Below, in pieces: positions 25,801 through 36,929 of a stretch of 64,000 nucleotides of DNA. A program made the translations under genes and the position numbers. The notes beneath the pieces are model-generated. The model saw only the letters and a program-made list of their open reading frames with translations, was not told the DNA's origin and searched no databases. How positions within the stretch are numbered: the first letter of the stretch is position 1; each line of letters starts with the position of its first letter. The stretch is from Sclerodactyla briareus (lineage: Eukaryota; Echinodermata; Holothuroidea; Dendrochirotida; Sclerodactylidae), in contig JAODTK010002910.1 in NCBI GenBank assembly GCA_026419785.1, positions 62,001 through 126,000 on the forward strand, written 5' to 3'.

Positions 25801-27530
25801 TAAGTCCAAACCCCATTCCAGTACGTTGTTCCTATGTGGAGTTATTGGCCTTCAAAGTTTGGTCCATTATGCAGAGGAATTGTGAGAATCCCAATTGCAA
25901 CAATAAGGCATATGATGTCACACTAGGACAACCCGGGAAGATATGTTATGTAATTCATTGTTTCATTCTGTTGAATAAGTCAACATTTAGCAGAAGTTCT
26001 GTTGAAGTTCTCTCACCAAAGTAACCATCAAAAAGCTACCAACCCACTACAGCAATCCTTATCCCATAGACTAAATGCTTTTCGAAGTGAAGATAATGTG
26101 TGAATTGCAATAGGAAAAGATTGTTGCAGGGTTGTGCAAGTATAATATCATTTATTATGCATGAGGGATGCTTTTTTCTCTTGCGGCGATACACAGGGCA
26201 AAAACTTCAGGGACTCGAACTCTGTATGTAAGGAAAGGTTATGAACTTAGGGTTTGGAACGGATACATTCAATTTTTCTCCAGCTAATATGATTGCTTCT
26301 TCTTGATTCCTTGAGGAAGTCAGAGGAATCTATGCAGTCATGTCGTGTTGTGTGTGTGACGCCCAGCTTGTAAACACGATGACTTTGGTCAAGTCTGAGT
26401 AGGTCAGGCTCATGCTTGGTATGTGTGTTCCCCATGATGAGTAATGAACCCATTGTTTTGGGGAGGTCAGGTCAGAGGTCATCTGAGGTCACCAGAGGTC
26501 AAAGTCTGAAAACCTTGTAAACACGATGATTCCAGAATGGTTGGTCTGATCAGGTTGAAATTTTGTGTAGCTTCCTCATGGGGAGTACAGGAACCCTATT
26601 GTTTTTGGTATAGGTTGGGGGTGAATTTTGGTCAAAAATGGAAAATTGTGGAAAAGTCGATATTTTGGCTAAATTGGCTTGTAAACACAATAACTCGACC
26701 CCGCCTGGATGGATGAAGCTCATACTTGGTATGTGTGTTCCCCATGATGAGTACATGAACCCTATTGTTTTGGGGTCAGGTCAGAGGTCACCAGAGGTCA
26801 AAGTCTGAAAACCTTGTAAACACGATGATTCCAGAATGGTTGGTCTGATCAGGTTGAAATTGTTGTAGCGTCCTCATGGGGAGTACAGGAACCCTATTGT
26901 TTTGGTATAGGTTGGGGGTGAATTTTGGTCAAAAATGGAAAATTGTGGAAAGTTCGAGGACTTTGTACTAAAGTTTGGCTTGTAAACACAATAACTCGAC
27001 CCCACCTGGATGGATGAAGCTCATACACGGTATGTGTGTTCCCCATGATGAGTACATGAACCCTATTGTTTTGGGGTCAGGTCAGAGGTCATCTGAGGTC
27101 ACCAGAGGTCAAAGTCTGAAAATCTCAAAATCCAGTGTGTAGCTTTCTTATCAAGAGTATAGGAACCCTATTGGTTGTTTGAGATAAACGGGAGATTTGT
27201 CAGTTGTTATGTTGCCCATATGAGCTGGTGCAATCTCCATTTGTCTCGTGTCTAGCTATAGGTTGTCAGAAAGAGTCAAGGAATCACTAAGCCTTCTGGC
27301 TTTCTGGTTATTTTAATCCTGCAGTTGTCCTCTAATATATCTGGCCATAAGTTATCATGGATGAGCCATGGAATCACTAAGCTTTTTTTGTTTTGTTTTC
27401 TGGTTCCCCTTTCAATTTCACACAATCAATGCCCTAATAACATGAAGAAGGAATGGATGAAGGGAATCAGTACTGATCGTTAATTGTTACTACTCTGCTT
27501 TTGCAGGTTGAAGCATATGACAGCTACTGA
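1757..27530 (+). CDS. UTP18: UTP18 (WD40 protein of the SSU processome), 3' part, eight exons
   Basis: UTP18 (WDR50) is a nucleolar WD40-propeller protein of the U3 snoRNP / small-subunit processome and is needed for 18S rRNA maturation. Eight exons on the + strand match the animal protein in order: about 1757-1843, 6346-6516, 8742-8843, 18426-18514, 19023-19139, 19774-19968, 25248-25386 and 27507-27530. Diagnostic peptides are AQVVLVAGFDQTLNLFQ, SSDGKLLASEG, SGIVNIYDQ and TMDFSPNSGYL. The last exon encodes the short tail of the family and ends in TGA. The exons cover roughly the last 340 of about 550 residues (human length, from memory); N-terminal exons would lie upstream of position 1. Most exons contain a one-base frameshift, so no single open frame exists, yet splice sites are preserved. 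I read this as consensus error in a functional gene; a decaying duplicate is the alternative. Introns range from about 0.5 to 9.6 kb and are full of repeats. Confidence 0.9.
2438..4073. repeat. Tandem duplication, copy 1 (~1.63 kb)
   Basis: This block is repeated almost unchanged at 4078-5711 with an offset of about 1631-1636 bp. Landmarks are GGCGGGAGGGTGCAGCTTGCC at 2628 and again at 4264, and the TTCAATTGTTGGCGCAGTG segment near 3826 and 5457. Differences are mostly one-base indels. It lies in the UTP18 intron between 1843 and 6346. Internal parts belong to dispersed families: the TCCGTTCGTTCGTTGG element also occurs near 54115, and the GATGAGTACATGAAC element elsewhere. Confidence 0.9.
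4078..5711. repeat. Tandem duplication, copy 2 (~1.63 kb)
   Basis: Second copy of the block at 2438-4073, in direct orientation and immediately adjacent. The high identity with scattered single-base gaps fits either a recent duplication or two haplotypes/overlapping contigs joined by the assembler. Confidence 0.9.
5915..6085 (+). mobile_element. tRNA-derived SINE fragment
   Basis: A pol III B-box-like GGTTTGAATCC at 5969-5979 lies about 35 bp after an A-box-like segment (ACAGTTGGTGA near 5932), a spacing seen in tRNA-derived SINE heads. No cloverleaf with a CCA-side acceptor stem can be drawn, so this is not a tRNA gene. It directly precedes the LINE fragment at 6086. Confidence 0.45.
6086..6345 (+). 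mobile_element. LINE 3' end (CR1/L2-like) with (TTA)n tail
   Basis: An open frame from 6092 encodes DRDRSFAIAAATLWSQLPIE, matching the C-terminal 'RxFAVAAPTLWNSLP' block of CR1/L2-type reverse transcriptases. A short 3' UTR with GCGCTTTAGAGCACTT and CGCTATAAAA follows, then a (TTA)n tail, the usual end of these elements. The tail runs straight into the UTP18 exon at 6346, and its final TTATTAG is the exon's splice acceptor. Confidence 0.75.
6346..6516 (+). CDS. UTP18: UTP18 exon, WD40 repeat
   Basis: The exon opens with VDGEHNPKIQSIFLERFPIH, nearly identical to the animal UTP18 segment, and continues FSADGNEVIMSS. A one-base shift near 6465 is needed to recover FDMMTGKVNKIPYIK at the end. 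Acceptor AG is at 6344-6345, directly after a (TTA)n tract that is the tail of a LINE fragment. The donor is gtgagg at 6517. This is one of the clearest exons in the window. Confidence 0.93.
6517..8741. other. UTP18: UTP18 intron, no clear feature
   Basis: About 2.2 kb between two confident exons. I see scattered A/T-rich sequence and short open frames without similarity, and no structured repeat. Confidence 0.6.
8742..8843 (+). CDS. UTP18: UTP18 exon, WD40 repeat
   Basis: The core SSDGKLLASEGNK followed by LVSAK aligns with the SPDGSFLLINGIAGYLHLLAMK region of the human protein. The 5' part is in a different frame from the core, so at least one indel is present. The acceptor is ttctggcag ending at 8741; the best donor is gtacaa at 8844. 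The preceding exon ends in a KG codon pair that joins naturally here. Confidence 0.78.
8932..9730. mobile_element. GC-rich inverted-repeat element (~0.8 kb)
   Basis: The left arm (about 8932-9020) contains two direct copies of a TTCCATGCACG...GGGCGGGCG motif ending in TTTT. The right arm (about 9610-9730) contains the same motif twice in reverse complement (CGCCCGCCCG...TGCATGGAACGCGG). The centre includes a GTT/GTC microsatellite. Arms built from repeated motifs suggest a small foldback-type element. No target duplication could be fixed. Confidence 0.5.
9131..9219. repeat. GTT/GTC trinucleotide microsatellite
   Basis: Imperfect run of GTTGTCGTTGTTGTCGTC units. It produces long spurious poly-Val and poly-Thr open frames on the two strands that are not genes. 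Confidence 0.9.
11030..11760 (+). repeat. Dispersed repeat family, forward copy (TTTTTGTCTCGCCTGAATGA edge)
   Basis: This ~0.7-kb block begins with TTTTTGTCTCGCCTGAATGA and continues through ATGTAGTTTGGCATGTAGGACCTGAATGACAGG into repeated 'AATTTGCATAATTT ... TTCCACAAAACTTGGTAGATG' modules. The same features occur in inverse order at about 30240-30900. It lies in the 9.6-kb UTP18 intron. No coding capacity is visible. Confidence 0.75.
13740..14060. repeat. Poly-G/poly-C-rich tract
   Basis: Several G runs of 8-14 bases within purine-rich sequence (13757-13768, 13860-13876 and near 14055). Open frames here translate to poly-Pro and poly-Gly and are artefacts of composition. Homopolymer lengths are probably unreliable. 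Confidence 0.6.
14369..14376. repeat. Target-site duplication, left (GGTGTTTT)
   Basis: Identical to 17916-17923, each copy directly adjoining one end of the foldback element. Confidence 0.75.
14885..15335 (+). repeat. Foldback interior, direct repeat copy 1
   Basis: Shares a series of landmarks with 15690-16185: the C-rich run before CCCCATAATGGGAATGGAAA, GATGATATCCTGGCCCACC, TTATCACGTATTGA and GAATTTCTGGCGAA. Offset is about 0.80-0.85 kb. No coding frame is preserved in either copy. Confidence 0.75.
15690..16185 (+). repeat. Foldback interior, direct repeat copy 2
   Basis: Second copy of 14885-15335, ending in an expanded A tract near 16197-16219. The two copies differ by numerous substitutions and indels, so this duplication is older than the 1.63-kb duplication near the left of the window. 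Confidence 0.75.
17916..17923. repeat. Target-site duplication, right (GGTGTTTT)
   Basis: Perfect copy of 14369-14376, directly outside the right arm of the foldback element. Confidence 0.75.
18095..18365 (+). repeat. Dispersed repeat (ACACNGGACGTGTC edge), copy A
   Basis: The segment CGACACAGGACGTGTCTGGGG, followed by TATTATGGTTTTGGG, CCGATTGATCTGAAACTGGGTAC, GGGATCACTGCATGTC and TTGCAGGTTT, recurs with the same order and spacing at 62300-62530. Non-coding; function unknown. Confidence 0.75.
18426..18514 (+). CDS. UTP18: UTP18 exon, WD40 repeat
   Basis: The exon reads SKEYVATLKMNGK, then after a one-base shift DLTFSADGSRLLASE, matching TKELIGSMKINGR and the TFSSDSKKVYASS strand of the human protein. 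It has a strong acceptor (ttcttgtccag) and a consensus donor (gtaagt at 18515). It sits after a 9.6-kb intron that carries the foldback element. Confidence 0.88.
19023..19139 (+). CDS. UTP18: UTP18 exon, WD40 repeat
   Basis: Fragments DVYI, VNNRSC, FSDDGCTMGTAITVSDN and a final YLA align with VYVWDVNSRKCLNRFVDEG and its continuation in human UTP18. Two or three single-base shifts are required, one inside the expected WD dipeptide. The donor is gtaagc at 19140. The acceptor is weak as written (catatgac before the exon), possibly because of a base error. Confidence 0.8.
19774..19968 (+). CDS. UTP18: UTP18 exon, WD40 repeats
   Basis: The exon reads SDSGIVNIYDQTCFQK, then in a shifted frame DPIPKPIRGVKN and EVLGIASYED, matching the VVNIYNQDSCLQ, NPKPIKAIMN and EILAIASE stretch of the human protein. 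The acceptor is ctctctgtag ending at 19773; the donor is gtaaga at 19969. The minisatellite array begins only about ten bases downstream of this donor. Confidence 0.87.
19979..22900. repeat. Minisatellite array, ~95-bp unit, about 31 copies
   Basis: The unit runs ATGTTGGGAGGTCATTTTGT, ACCTCCATAGTAGGAGGTAG, GTACATTGCATACCTCCATA, then ATAGAGGACATGTGTAACAC and AGTGCCAATCTCTAG (95 bp). Each unit holds a 6-bp-stem inverted repeat ACCTCC-ATAGTA-GGAGGT and a weaker one around ACCTCCATAATAGAGG. The array fills the first half of the UTP18 intron after 19968 and starts about ten bases past the splice donor. The right half (21650-22900) is more uniform than the left. Long minus-strand open frames here are repeat translations. 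Confidence 0.95.
22901..23480. repeat. Diverged tail of the minisatellite, ~115-bp units
   Basis: Units keep GGGAGGTCATTTTGTACCTCC and ACCTCCATAGTAGAAGATA but add TTAGTAGTATAGTAGGAGG. The landmark TGTATCCCTACATAGTGGG recurs near 23036, 23149 and, degraded, 23270. The lengthening to about 115 bp marks an older or independently amplified subfamily. Confidence 0.85.
23481..25247. other. UTP18: UTP18 intron remainder with scattered repeat pieces
   Basis: Contains two related fragments with GTGGGGGACAAACGA (near 23822 and 24720), poly-G/C tracts near 24310 and 24760, and no recognised coding exon. An apparent protein on the minus strand at 23711-23956 was considered and not accepted. Confidence 0.5.
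25248..25386 (+). CDS. UTP18: UTP18 penultimate exon
   Basis: HLPSCE, then after a one-base shift ISNFGDSRHQYLRCIRTMDF and SPNSGYL, then LGN, closely match the LPSCTVFSNF to GYFALGN region of human UTP18. The acceptor is a textbook pyrimidine tract, tctctttctttcttcacag. The donor gtttgt at 25387 is non-consensus, but the split codon AG|G joins correctly to the last exon. A partial second copy of this exon's end lies about 310 bp downstream. Confidence 0.9.
25660..25740 (+). pseudogene. Partial duplicate of the UTP18 penultimate exon end and its donor
   Basis: CCTCGGCAACTC followed after ~12 bp by CAGGTTTGTCCCTCATC and a GTCCGGTTGAGCAG stretch repeats the exon/intron junction at 25354-25430 (CCTCGGCAACTC ... 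CAGGTTTGTCCCTCATC ... GTCTGGTAAAGCAG). Only the last dozen or so codons and the first ~50 intron bases are copied, with changes. It is too short to be a functional exon unless used as an alternative donor. Confidence 0.6.
26230..27130 (+). repeat. Tandem repeat, ~300-bp unit, family 'GATGAGTACATGAACCC' (about 3 copies)
   Basis: CCTGGATGGATGAAGCTCATAC recurs at about 26703 and 27003, a ~300-bp period. Each unit is two related ~150-bp halves: both start CTTGTAAACACRAT, both contain (T/G)GAGTACA(T/G)GAACCCTATTGTTTT and one ends in a run of AGGTCA hexamers. Another array lies at 51290-53090, with single copies within the 1.63-kb duplication and inverted at about 34800-35110. It is inside the last UTP18 intron. 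Confidence 0.85.
27507..27530 (+). CDS. UTP18: UTP18 terminal exon and stop
   Basis: After ctctgcttttgcag the sequence gives LKH, one missing base, then DSY and TGA at 27528-27530. This matches the family's last residues, LHHYSDF in human. The length and the end position relative to the previous exon are as expected. No AATAAA signal was seen close downstream, so the transcript end is not defined. Confidence 0.78.
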   Translation, partial: VEAYDSY

Positions 27531-30230
27531 GGTGAACACGACCAGAGGTAGTGATTTTGCTGATTCCAGCGAAGCCATTTTGCAGAAGGGAGGTCTGAAC
27601 ACAGAACAAAAACAGTGTACCCACCAATCACCACCCTCGGTGAAGCAACTAACAGCGTTTGAATGGAGAGATGGCAGCACGCAGTCCTTCTAGGACTGAT
27701 TCGGGCTGATATACCAAGTTGGTGGACTTTGTGGTCTTATGAGGAATATTCTAGATGCCTAATATTTCCTGCTAAGAGGAAGCCTTATTCTCCATATGCA
27801 AAATCATGTTAAATATCAGATTAGCGAAAACATGTTGAGACCCACAGATCTTTATGTATTTTCCAAAGGGGGGCATTCCCTCCCCCTTGTTAAAAATAGA
27901 GGTCCCCCCCCTCACTCCTTTCTCCCTGGTCAAGAATAACCAATCCCCTATACCCCTGAATTATTCTGTATAAACTGCATTGGCTGAAATGTGCTCTTGT
28001 TTATACCGGAGTAGTTATTAGTAACAGACAGGTGATACACAATGTTTTCGGATGCTGAACATGGATTTAGGTACCTAGGTATATATTTTCTGTGGCATAC
28101 TTGGCCGAACAGAAGGATCTCCCTCTACAAGGCAATTGCCAACCCAACCCACCTCCAAATCCGTCACATGGTGAAAAGATAATCTAGTCCTCTTGGACAG
28201 TACACTGATGGGGGGTAATGACATGCAGAGGGCCAGTCAAATCGCGTGCATTTTGTTTCTGCCTGCTCCAGCTTCTAGCAAGAAGGCAACAGGTATAATT
28301 TTGGTCTTTGGTATGACCTGAACAGTATTCGAAGCCTGATCTCCCTGTGTTAGGCTCATGCTCTGCTAGCTGTTCTAACCACATGGTTAAGCTGAGATTT
28401 ACTCCAGGTTCTTGACAGGCCGATAACACCTTCGAGACTAGTTTGTGATGATGTGTAGTAAAACCAGCACATCCATTATGTAATTCCCCATGTTTAACAA
28501 GTCTGCCTCAAAATGTATGGAATTCGCTGATGCACATGGGTGAGGCAATGACCAGTAGTGGCTAACTGGCTGTGCACAAGCATCATGAACTGCAAATGCG
28601 AGGTTTTAACAAGTTCAAAAATTTCTGAAATTCAATGAGGCTTCCATAGTTTTTGTAATGGCAATATCTGTTAGGTTTGCTCAGTTCGTTAAAACTTCAG
28701 AATAGCTCTACTGGAAGTATAGTATCTTTTATGCTAAGAGCAGTCCAACTTTCTCCAATAATCCTCAGAGTGCACTACCATCCGGACATTAAATATAAAA
28801 TGGAACACAACCTGTCTGTTATCTGCTTCGAGTTTCTGCTGTCAGTTTCCCAGGGCATGCACAAGAATCGATAAGAGGGGCGCTGCTTGCAAATGCATGT
28901 AGTCCCTTGTGCAATCAACCATAGGATTCGTCAAGCGGTCTCAAGTCTCTGCGAGTGGTGACGAATAACATTATAAGCCTGTAGGCAGGCACCAGGCACC
29001 AAAAATAGAGGAAGGGTATACTCTCAGTTGTCGGCCTATACAAAGGTGTTGAGATATCATCGAACTTTAGAGCACCAATGGTGCAGATGCTCGGACCACC
29101 TACCTTCTTTTTTCTGGGACAATTCTGTTGTAATAGGAACTATGCAACATTGTGTTACATTCCCTCTTGTGTTTGGGCCTTTTAATAAAAAAAAAATAGA
29201 TTAGGTATATGGTGTCATCATACCAGAATTTTTTGCAGATGATTTTTGTTGATGATTCAGGGTTTCGAAAATTGTTTTTATGGTTCCAAGGGCCTTTCCT
29301 TCCACTATTTCTGTGTCTTTGGCGTTTTCCCCCCAAAAAGGTTACCACCAATAGGGGTCATTGCCGCCCTCAGCTTTGGTGAACGCTGTAGATTTGACAT
29401 TCAGAAAGTTATTAATGAGTGGAAAAGCCTTCCTTAAGATGTTTTTCTGTCTAAGAGTGTGAATGCATTCAAGAACAGTCTTGATTTTTATTTTTCAGAA
29501 TTGTGGGCAAACTCTTCAGGCATCTGGGTTTTTCTTCTCTTTTGAGTTGTTGTGGCTTCAGGGTCTCTCATGAGGATTTTGTCCTTCCTGGCCCTTTTCC
29601 ACTGAACTAAACAGCCTATTCTGTAGAAGGAGAATCTGTTCACCTATAAACCTGTTCCCTGCTGCAGTGTAGTGATATCATAATAATATGGTGTCAAGGA
29701 TCAGCAGGGTATACTTGACAGGCTGACGCCTACACACACTGCACAGTCATCCAATCAGTTGGTGTTTTGAAACCTACCAACACTTGACAAATCTCTTCCC
29801 AAACTCATTGTCCCTAAGATAATGGGATGAATTGTGCTGGTCTTCAAAGGGTGCTAGCGAGTTAGGTTTGGAATAGGTTGAAATGATAACACTATGGGGG
29901 AAATGTTGACTGTGCTCCCAGATTGTGGGCCTTGACTTACACATGCACCCCTGAACTGGCTTATACCTATATAGTAGCTTATTTCATATTGTTTGATTGG
30001 CCTAGTGTAGTATATCTCAGAATGCAGAAATGAAAGTGCCTTCTGTTTGCCCATTGCTTAATTACAGAAAATAAATTACATACTGTATGGAAATATACAT
30101 CAATACCAACTATAGTGTCATTTTTCGAGCAGTGATCTGAATTGGGACATGTTACAAGATTCTGTGACTTCAAGTCACATGAAAAATCAGCTTCTAGGAA
30201 TCAAATTCCTGAACATCAAACAATCATATC
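27531..30230. other. Intergenic after UTP18, mostly featureless
   Basis: Presumed 3' UTR of UTP18 followed by intergenic DNA. No polyadenylation hexamer close to the stop was seen and no gene was recognised apart from a LINE relic at 29372. Open frames such as 28184-28429 (minus) show no family resemblance I can name. Confidence 0.5.
29372..29490 (+). mobile_element. LINE C-terminal relic
   Basis: The + strand encodes KVINEWKSLP, an in-frame TAA, then DVFLSKSVNAFKNSLD, which fits the 'xVVNEWNxLPxxVVxxxSVNxFKxxLD' end block of non-LTR retrotransposon RT proteins. The stop codon at about 29436 and the lack of upstream domains mark it as dead. Confidence 0.5.
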
Positions 30231-30239
30231 CAGCCTAAT

Positions 30240-30900
30240 GTATACCTACTGAGTTTGGCGAAATTTTTACCAAGTTGAAAATCGGAATATATTATGCAAA
30301 TTAGGCACATACAACGACCTCTACTGACCCCAGCTGTAGCTTCAAAATGATCAGGATCAAAGGTGGATCACATCTACCAGTTTTGTGGAAATCCAATTCA
30401 ATTCAAAAATTGCATAAAATATGCAAATTAAACACAATGGTGTAATGATCGGGGGTCTGGCGAGTTGATCCCGAGTCTTCACTTGTTAATTCTTGGTGAC
30501 GCATGGTAGACACAGGGGTCCACGTCGAGGGTTGGCCGTGAGCAATGGGGCCGAGCAAAACTGTAATTTAATTGCAAATTGACCACTTATTGCATATTTT
30601 AGTGCCTGAAAATCTATTCAGTTCATCCACCTGTCATCCAGGTCCTACATGCCAAACTACATCACTGTAGCACAACGGTTCTTGCATAATCCTGCACTAA
30701 CACGCCTTTTAAACATTAATTTACATAAAAGAGCTACATACCCAACTTTAATTAATGACTGCTGCCCAAAATTTAATCATATCGTGTTCACACAACCCGG
30801 TGCTTACCCACCAAAATTTTCGTCATAGTGACCACTATGTCTCTTTTCCCTAAATTTTCATTCAGGCGAGACAAAAAATCACTCGCAGTAGCCCAAACTA
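30240..30900 (-). repeat. Dispersed repeat family, inverted copy
   Basis: Contains, in reverse complement, the same landmarks as 11030-11760: GTCCTACATGCCAAACTACATCACTGTAG, ATTCAGGCGAGACAAAAA, and AATTTGCATAA modules with ACCAAGTTG. The inverted pair is about 19 kb apart. An unrelated ~110-bp segment near 30440-30545 interrupts this copy. Confidence 0.75.
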
Positions 30901-34250
<3,350 letters not shown>

Positions 34251-34269
34251 CAGAAACAGCTTACTAATC

Positions 34270-35110
34270 AGTGACCAATTTCAAATTCAATGGACTACTA
34301 CCAAAGGAGTACCAGTACAAGTTTTACGGAATGGACTGTGAAATGCCTAAACTTATGCTAATTAGACACATACCTCCAGTAACCCACTTTCTAATTTTAG
34401 ATGTCTCAGGAACAATGGGTTCACAGAAATCCAACAAACTTGAAAATTTGCATAAATGAAGCGAATTATACACATTGAATAACCCCATTGATTTGCAATC
34501 CTTGTTTGAAATTCTTGGAATGAAGGTAGACCTACCCATCAAACTTCATAAAAAAATCCAGACAACCTTATAATTAGCCTAAATTATGCCACATTAGACA
34601 TGTTAAATGACCTTCAGGACCCTGAATCCATGTCAAAACGTTTTGAACTAAAGGTTAAACCATACCCACCAGATTTCAGGGAATCACCCAAACTCCAAAA
34701 TTAGCAAAGTTATGCAAATAGACCATTGAATGACCTACAGTGACCCCCAATATTTGTTAAAAAGTTTTCAGACTAAAGGTAAAAAAATAATCACCAATAT
34801 TACATTGACATTCGTAACCAAAAGAACCAAAGGCTCAGTGATTCCATGAATCTTTCTACACAACCTCTGCCAGACACAAGGACAAATGGGAGATTGTACC
34901 CCAGCTTATATGGGAAACACAACATCTGGACAAATTCCCATTTCCCAACCAACCAATAGGGTTTCCATACTCTGGATAGATGCTACACATAATTTCAAGG
35001 ATTTCAGACTTTGACCTCTGGTGACCTAAAACAATAGGTCATTACTCATCATCAGAACACACATAAAAAGTCTGAGCTTCATAATGTCAGGTGGGGGTGA
35101 GTTATCGTCA
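34270..35110. repeat. Dispersed repeat pieces ('AATTTGCATAA' modules, then inverted copy of the ~300-bp family)
   Basis: 34270-34800 contains module repeats with 'TTGCATAAAT', 'TGACCT(A/C)CAGTGACCC' and 'ACCAGATTTCA', related to segments at 45720-46130 and 60900-61200. From about 34800 to 35107 the reverse complement of the GATGAGTA / CACCTGGATGG / AACTCG family can be read. The LTR retrotransposon begins at its edge. Confidence 0.6.
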
Positions 35111-36693
35111 TGTAGCCTGATGGCTAAATGTATACTGTTTGATATCAATTGATTAACCAAATAATTAGTTAGCTGGATCATGAGCACCCTTGTCCAGTCC
35201 ACCCAGCATAGGTGAAGGCCTGAGACTGGTCAAGGCCCAATTTTCTCTTCATGCTGAGTCAAGTCAAGGCCTAGCCCAATGTTACAGGATGTGTCTGGTT
35301 GCATTTCCCACGATCTAGTTTAATCTGTTAACAGGCATTCTTGTATTTAGCCATACCTAACAATACTTCTTGATTACTACTGTGATGGAGAGGATATACT
35401 TCATTGAATGTATTTGTAAGAAAGGAAGTCAGGAGGTCTGTGAACAGTTAATATGGATATCCAAGAAAACAGAAGCTGCACCGGCCACATGGTGCAATGA
35501 TAGATTCAGCCTGTGGTGCAATGATATTTCAGCCCTCTGGTGCAATAATGATAGTTCAGCCTACTGCACTGACCAATGGACCAATCATGGAGAGGGGTGT
35601 GACCTACCATTTTCTATAGACACCAGGACGTTTATTTCTTGATGTTGGGAAACTTTTGTCATCCCTATGAATACTGTATGAGGCTGTTGTGGGTACTACA
35701 TGTACCAGTCCCTATAAATGAGGTTTTGGGTATGGGAAGGCACTCCAAACCAACCAACCCGTTTCAGAGCATACAATCTACCGTATTGCTATAGCACTTG
35801 GAAGCAAGAAAAAGTTAGACTATTAACTGACTAAGTCTTAGAGAGAGGAACTCTGTCCCATTTTTGCTGTTATTCAAGAATCCAACTCGAGCAATTATAT
35901 CAAAGAATCACTCGAGCAAACTTTATCAAGCAACTGTTTTCTTCATCGGGACCTTGTGCTTGTGAGATAAAAGTTCCCGGAGTCATCAAGATATGCTTGC
36001 AGTTGTGAGACTGGAGTATATGGTTTCATCACTGGATTCAGGACACGCTCCAGCTTATATTTAGTTTGGGGATATCGAACTACAAATTCAGAGCCGTCAG
36101 CGAAGCCTGTCATACTGGGAGTAAACTATTTAATCTTATACACCACACTTTGATGTCCTTCTGGACGAGGCAAGTCACTTCGAAAGCCCTTTCCGCACCA
36201 ACTCCAGCCCGTAGATTGTCTCCATCCTGACAGCCCCGCCGTCCGCCCTGTTACCAAGCGTTTCAGAAGACGTTCAGCCCATCCTAATTAGCTACTTCAG
36301 ATGTCCATGCTCCGCGCCGTGTTTCCGCGTTGTGACCAGTATTACATGGAGTTAAAATGGCGCGTAAGTTAAATGGATATTTACGAATTAATCCCCATCT
36401 TGTTATCATGCTATTGTGATATATGGTGAACCATTGGAGAAACTGAGCGTCTGAGGAATAGTTTAGACTAATAGTGTTTCACTGTTCCATATACACATCT
36501 TGTTTGGGTTTATTTGCATTCTCTCGAGTCATATTCTATGTTGCGAGTTCAGTAGGCTAATTTAAGTTTTGGTAAATTGTCACACACTCTACAGACTTGG
36601 ATCCCAGTCCTGGTCTGAAATCTAGACCTGTTCCCACTCAGTTTAATTTTGTTGGAAGCTGTTATCTTTAGCAGATTGCTAACAAAGGTTACA
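35111..36693 (+). repeat. 5' LTR
   Basis: About 1583 bp, matching 43061-44623 from end to end with substitutions and many one-base indels. A TATAAA box is at 35713-35718. Both LTRs carry a short internal direct repeat, CAACTCGAGCAATTATATCAA. The left LTR has ATGGCGCGTAAGT at about 36358, a possible splice donor context that the right LTR lacks. Confidence 0.9.
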
Positions 36694-36929
36694 ACGGCGT
36701 CCGATGATAAGGGACTCAATAGATTAAAAAGAGGGATTTGTTGAAATTATGTTTGTTTATTTGAGAACTTGCTGGCAGAGATTGACTTAGTGAATTTGGC
36801 AAATGAATGCATGTATCATTTTAATTGAGGATCTTGCATGTTCTTCCATTTCCATAACATATGGCATGTTCAGTGTGAAATTCAGTCACAGTGGACTTTA
36901 ATATTCCCACCTAGGCCTAATTACTCACA

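Noticed and set aside
29100-29351. Minus-strand basic open frame
   Set aside because: No family resemblance; the + strand of the adjacent sequence reads as a LINE relic instead.
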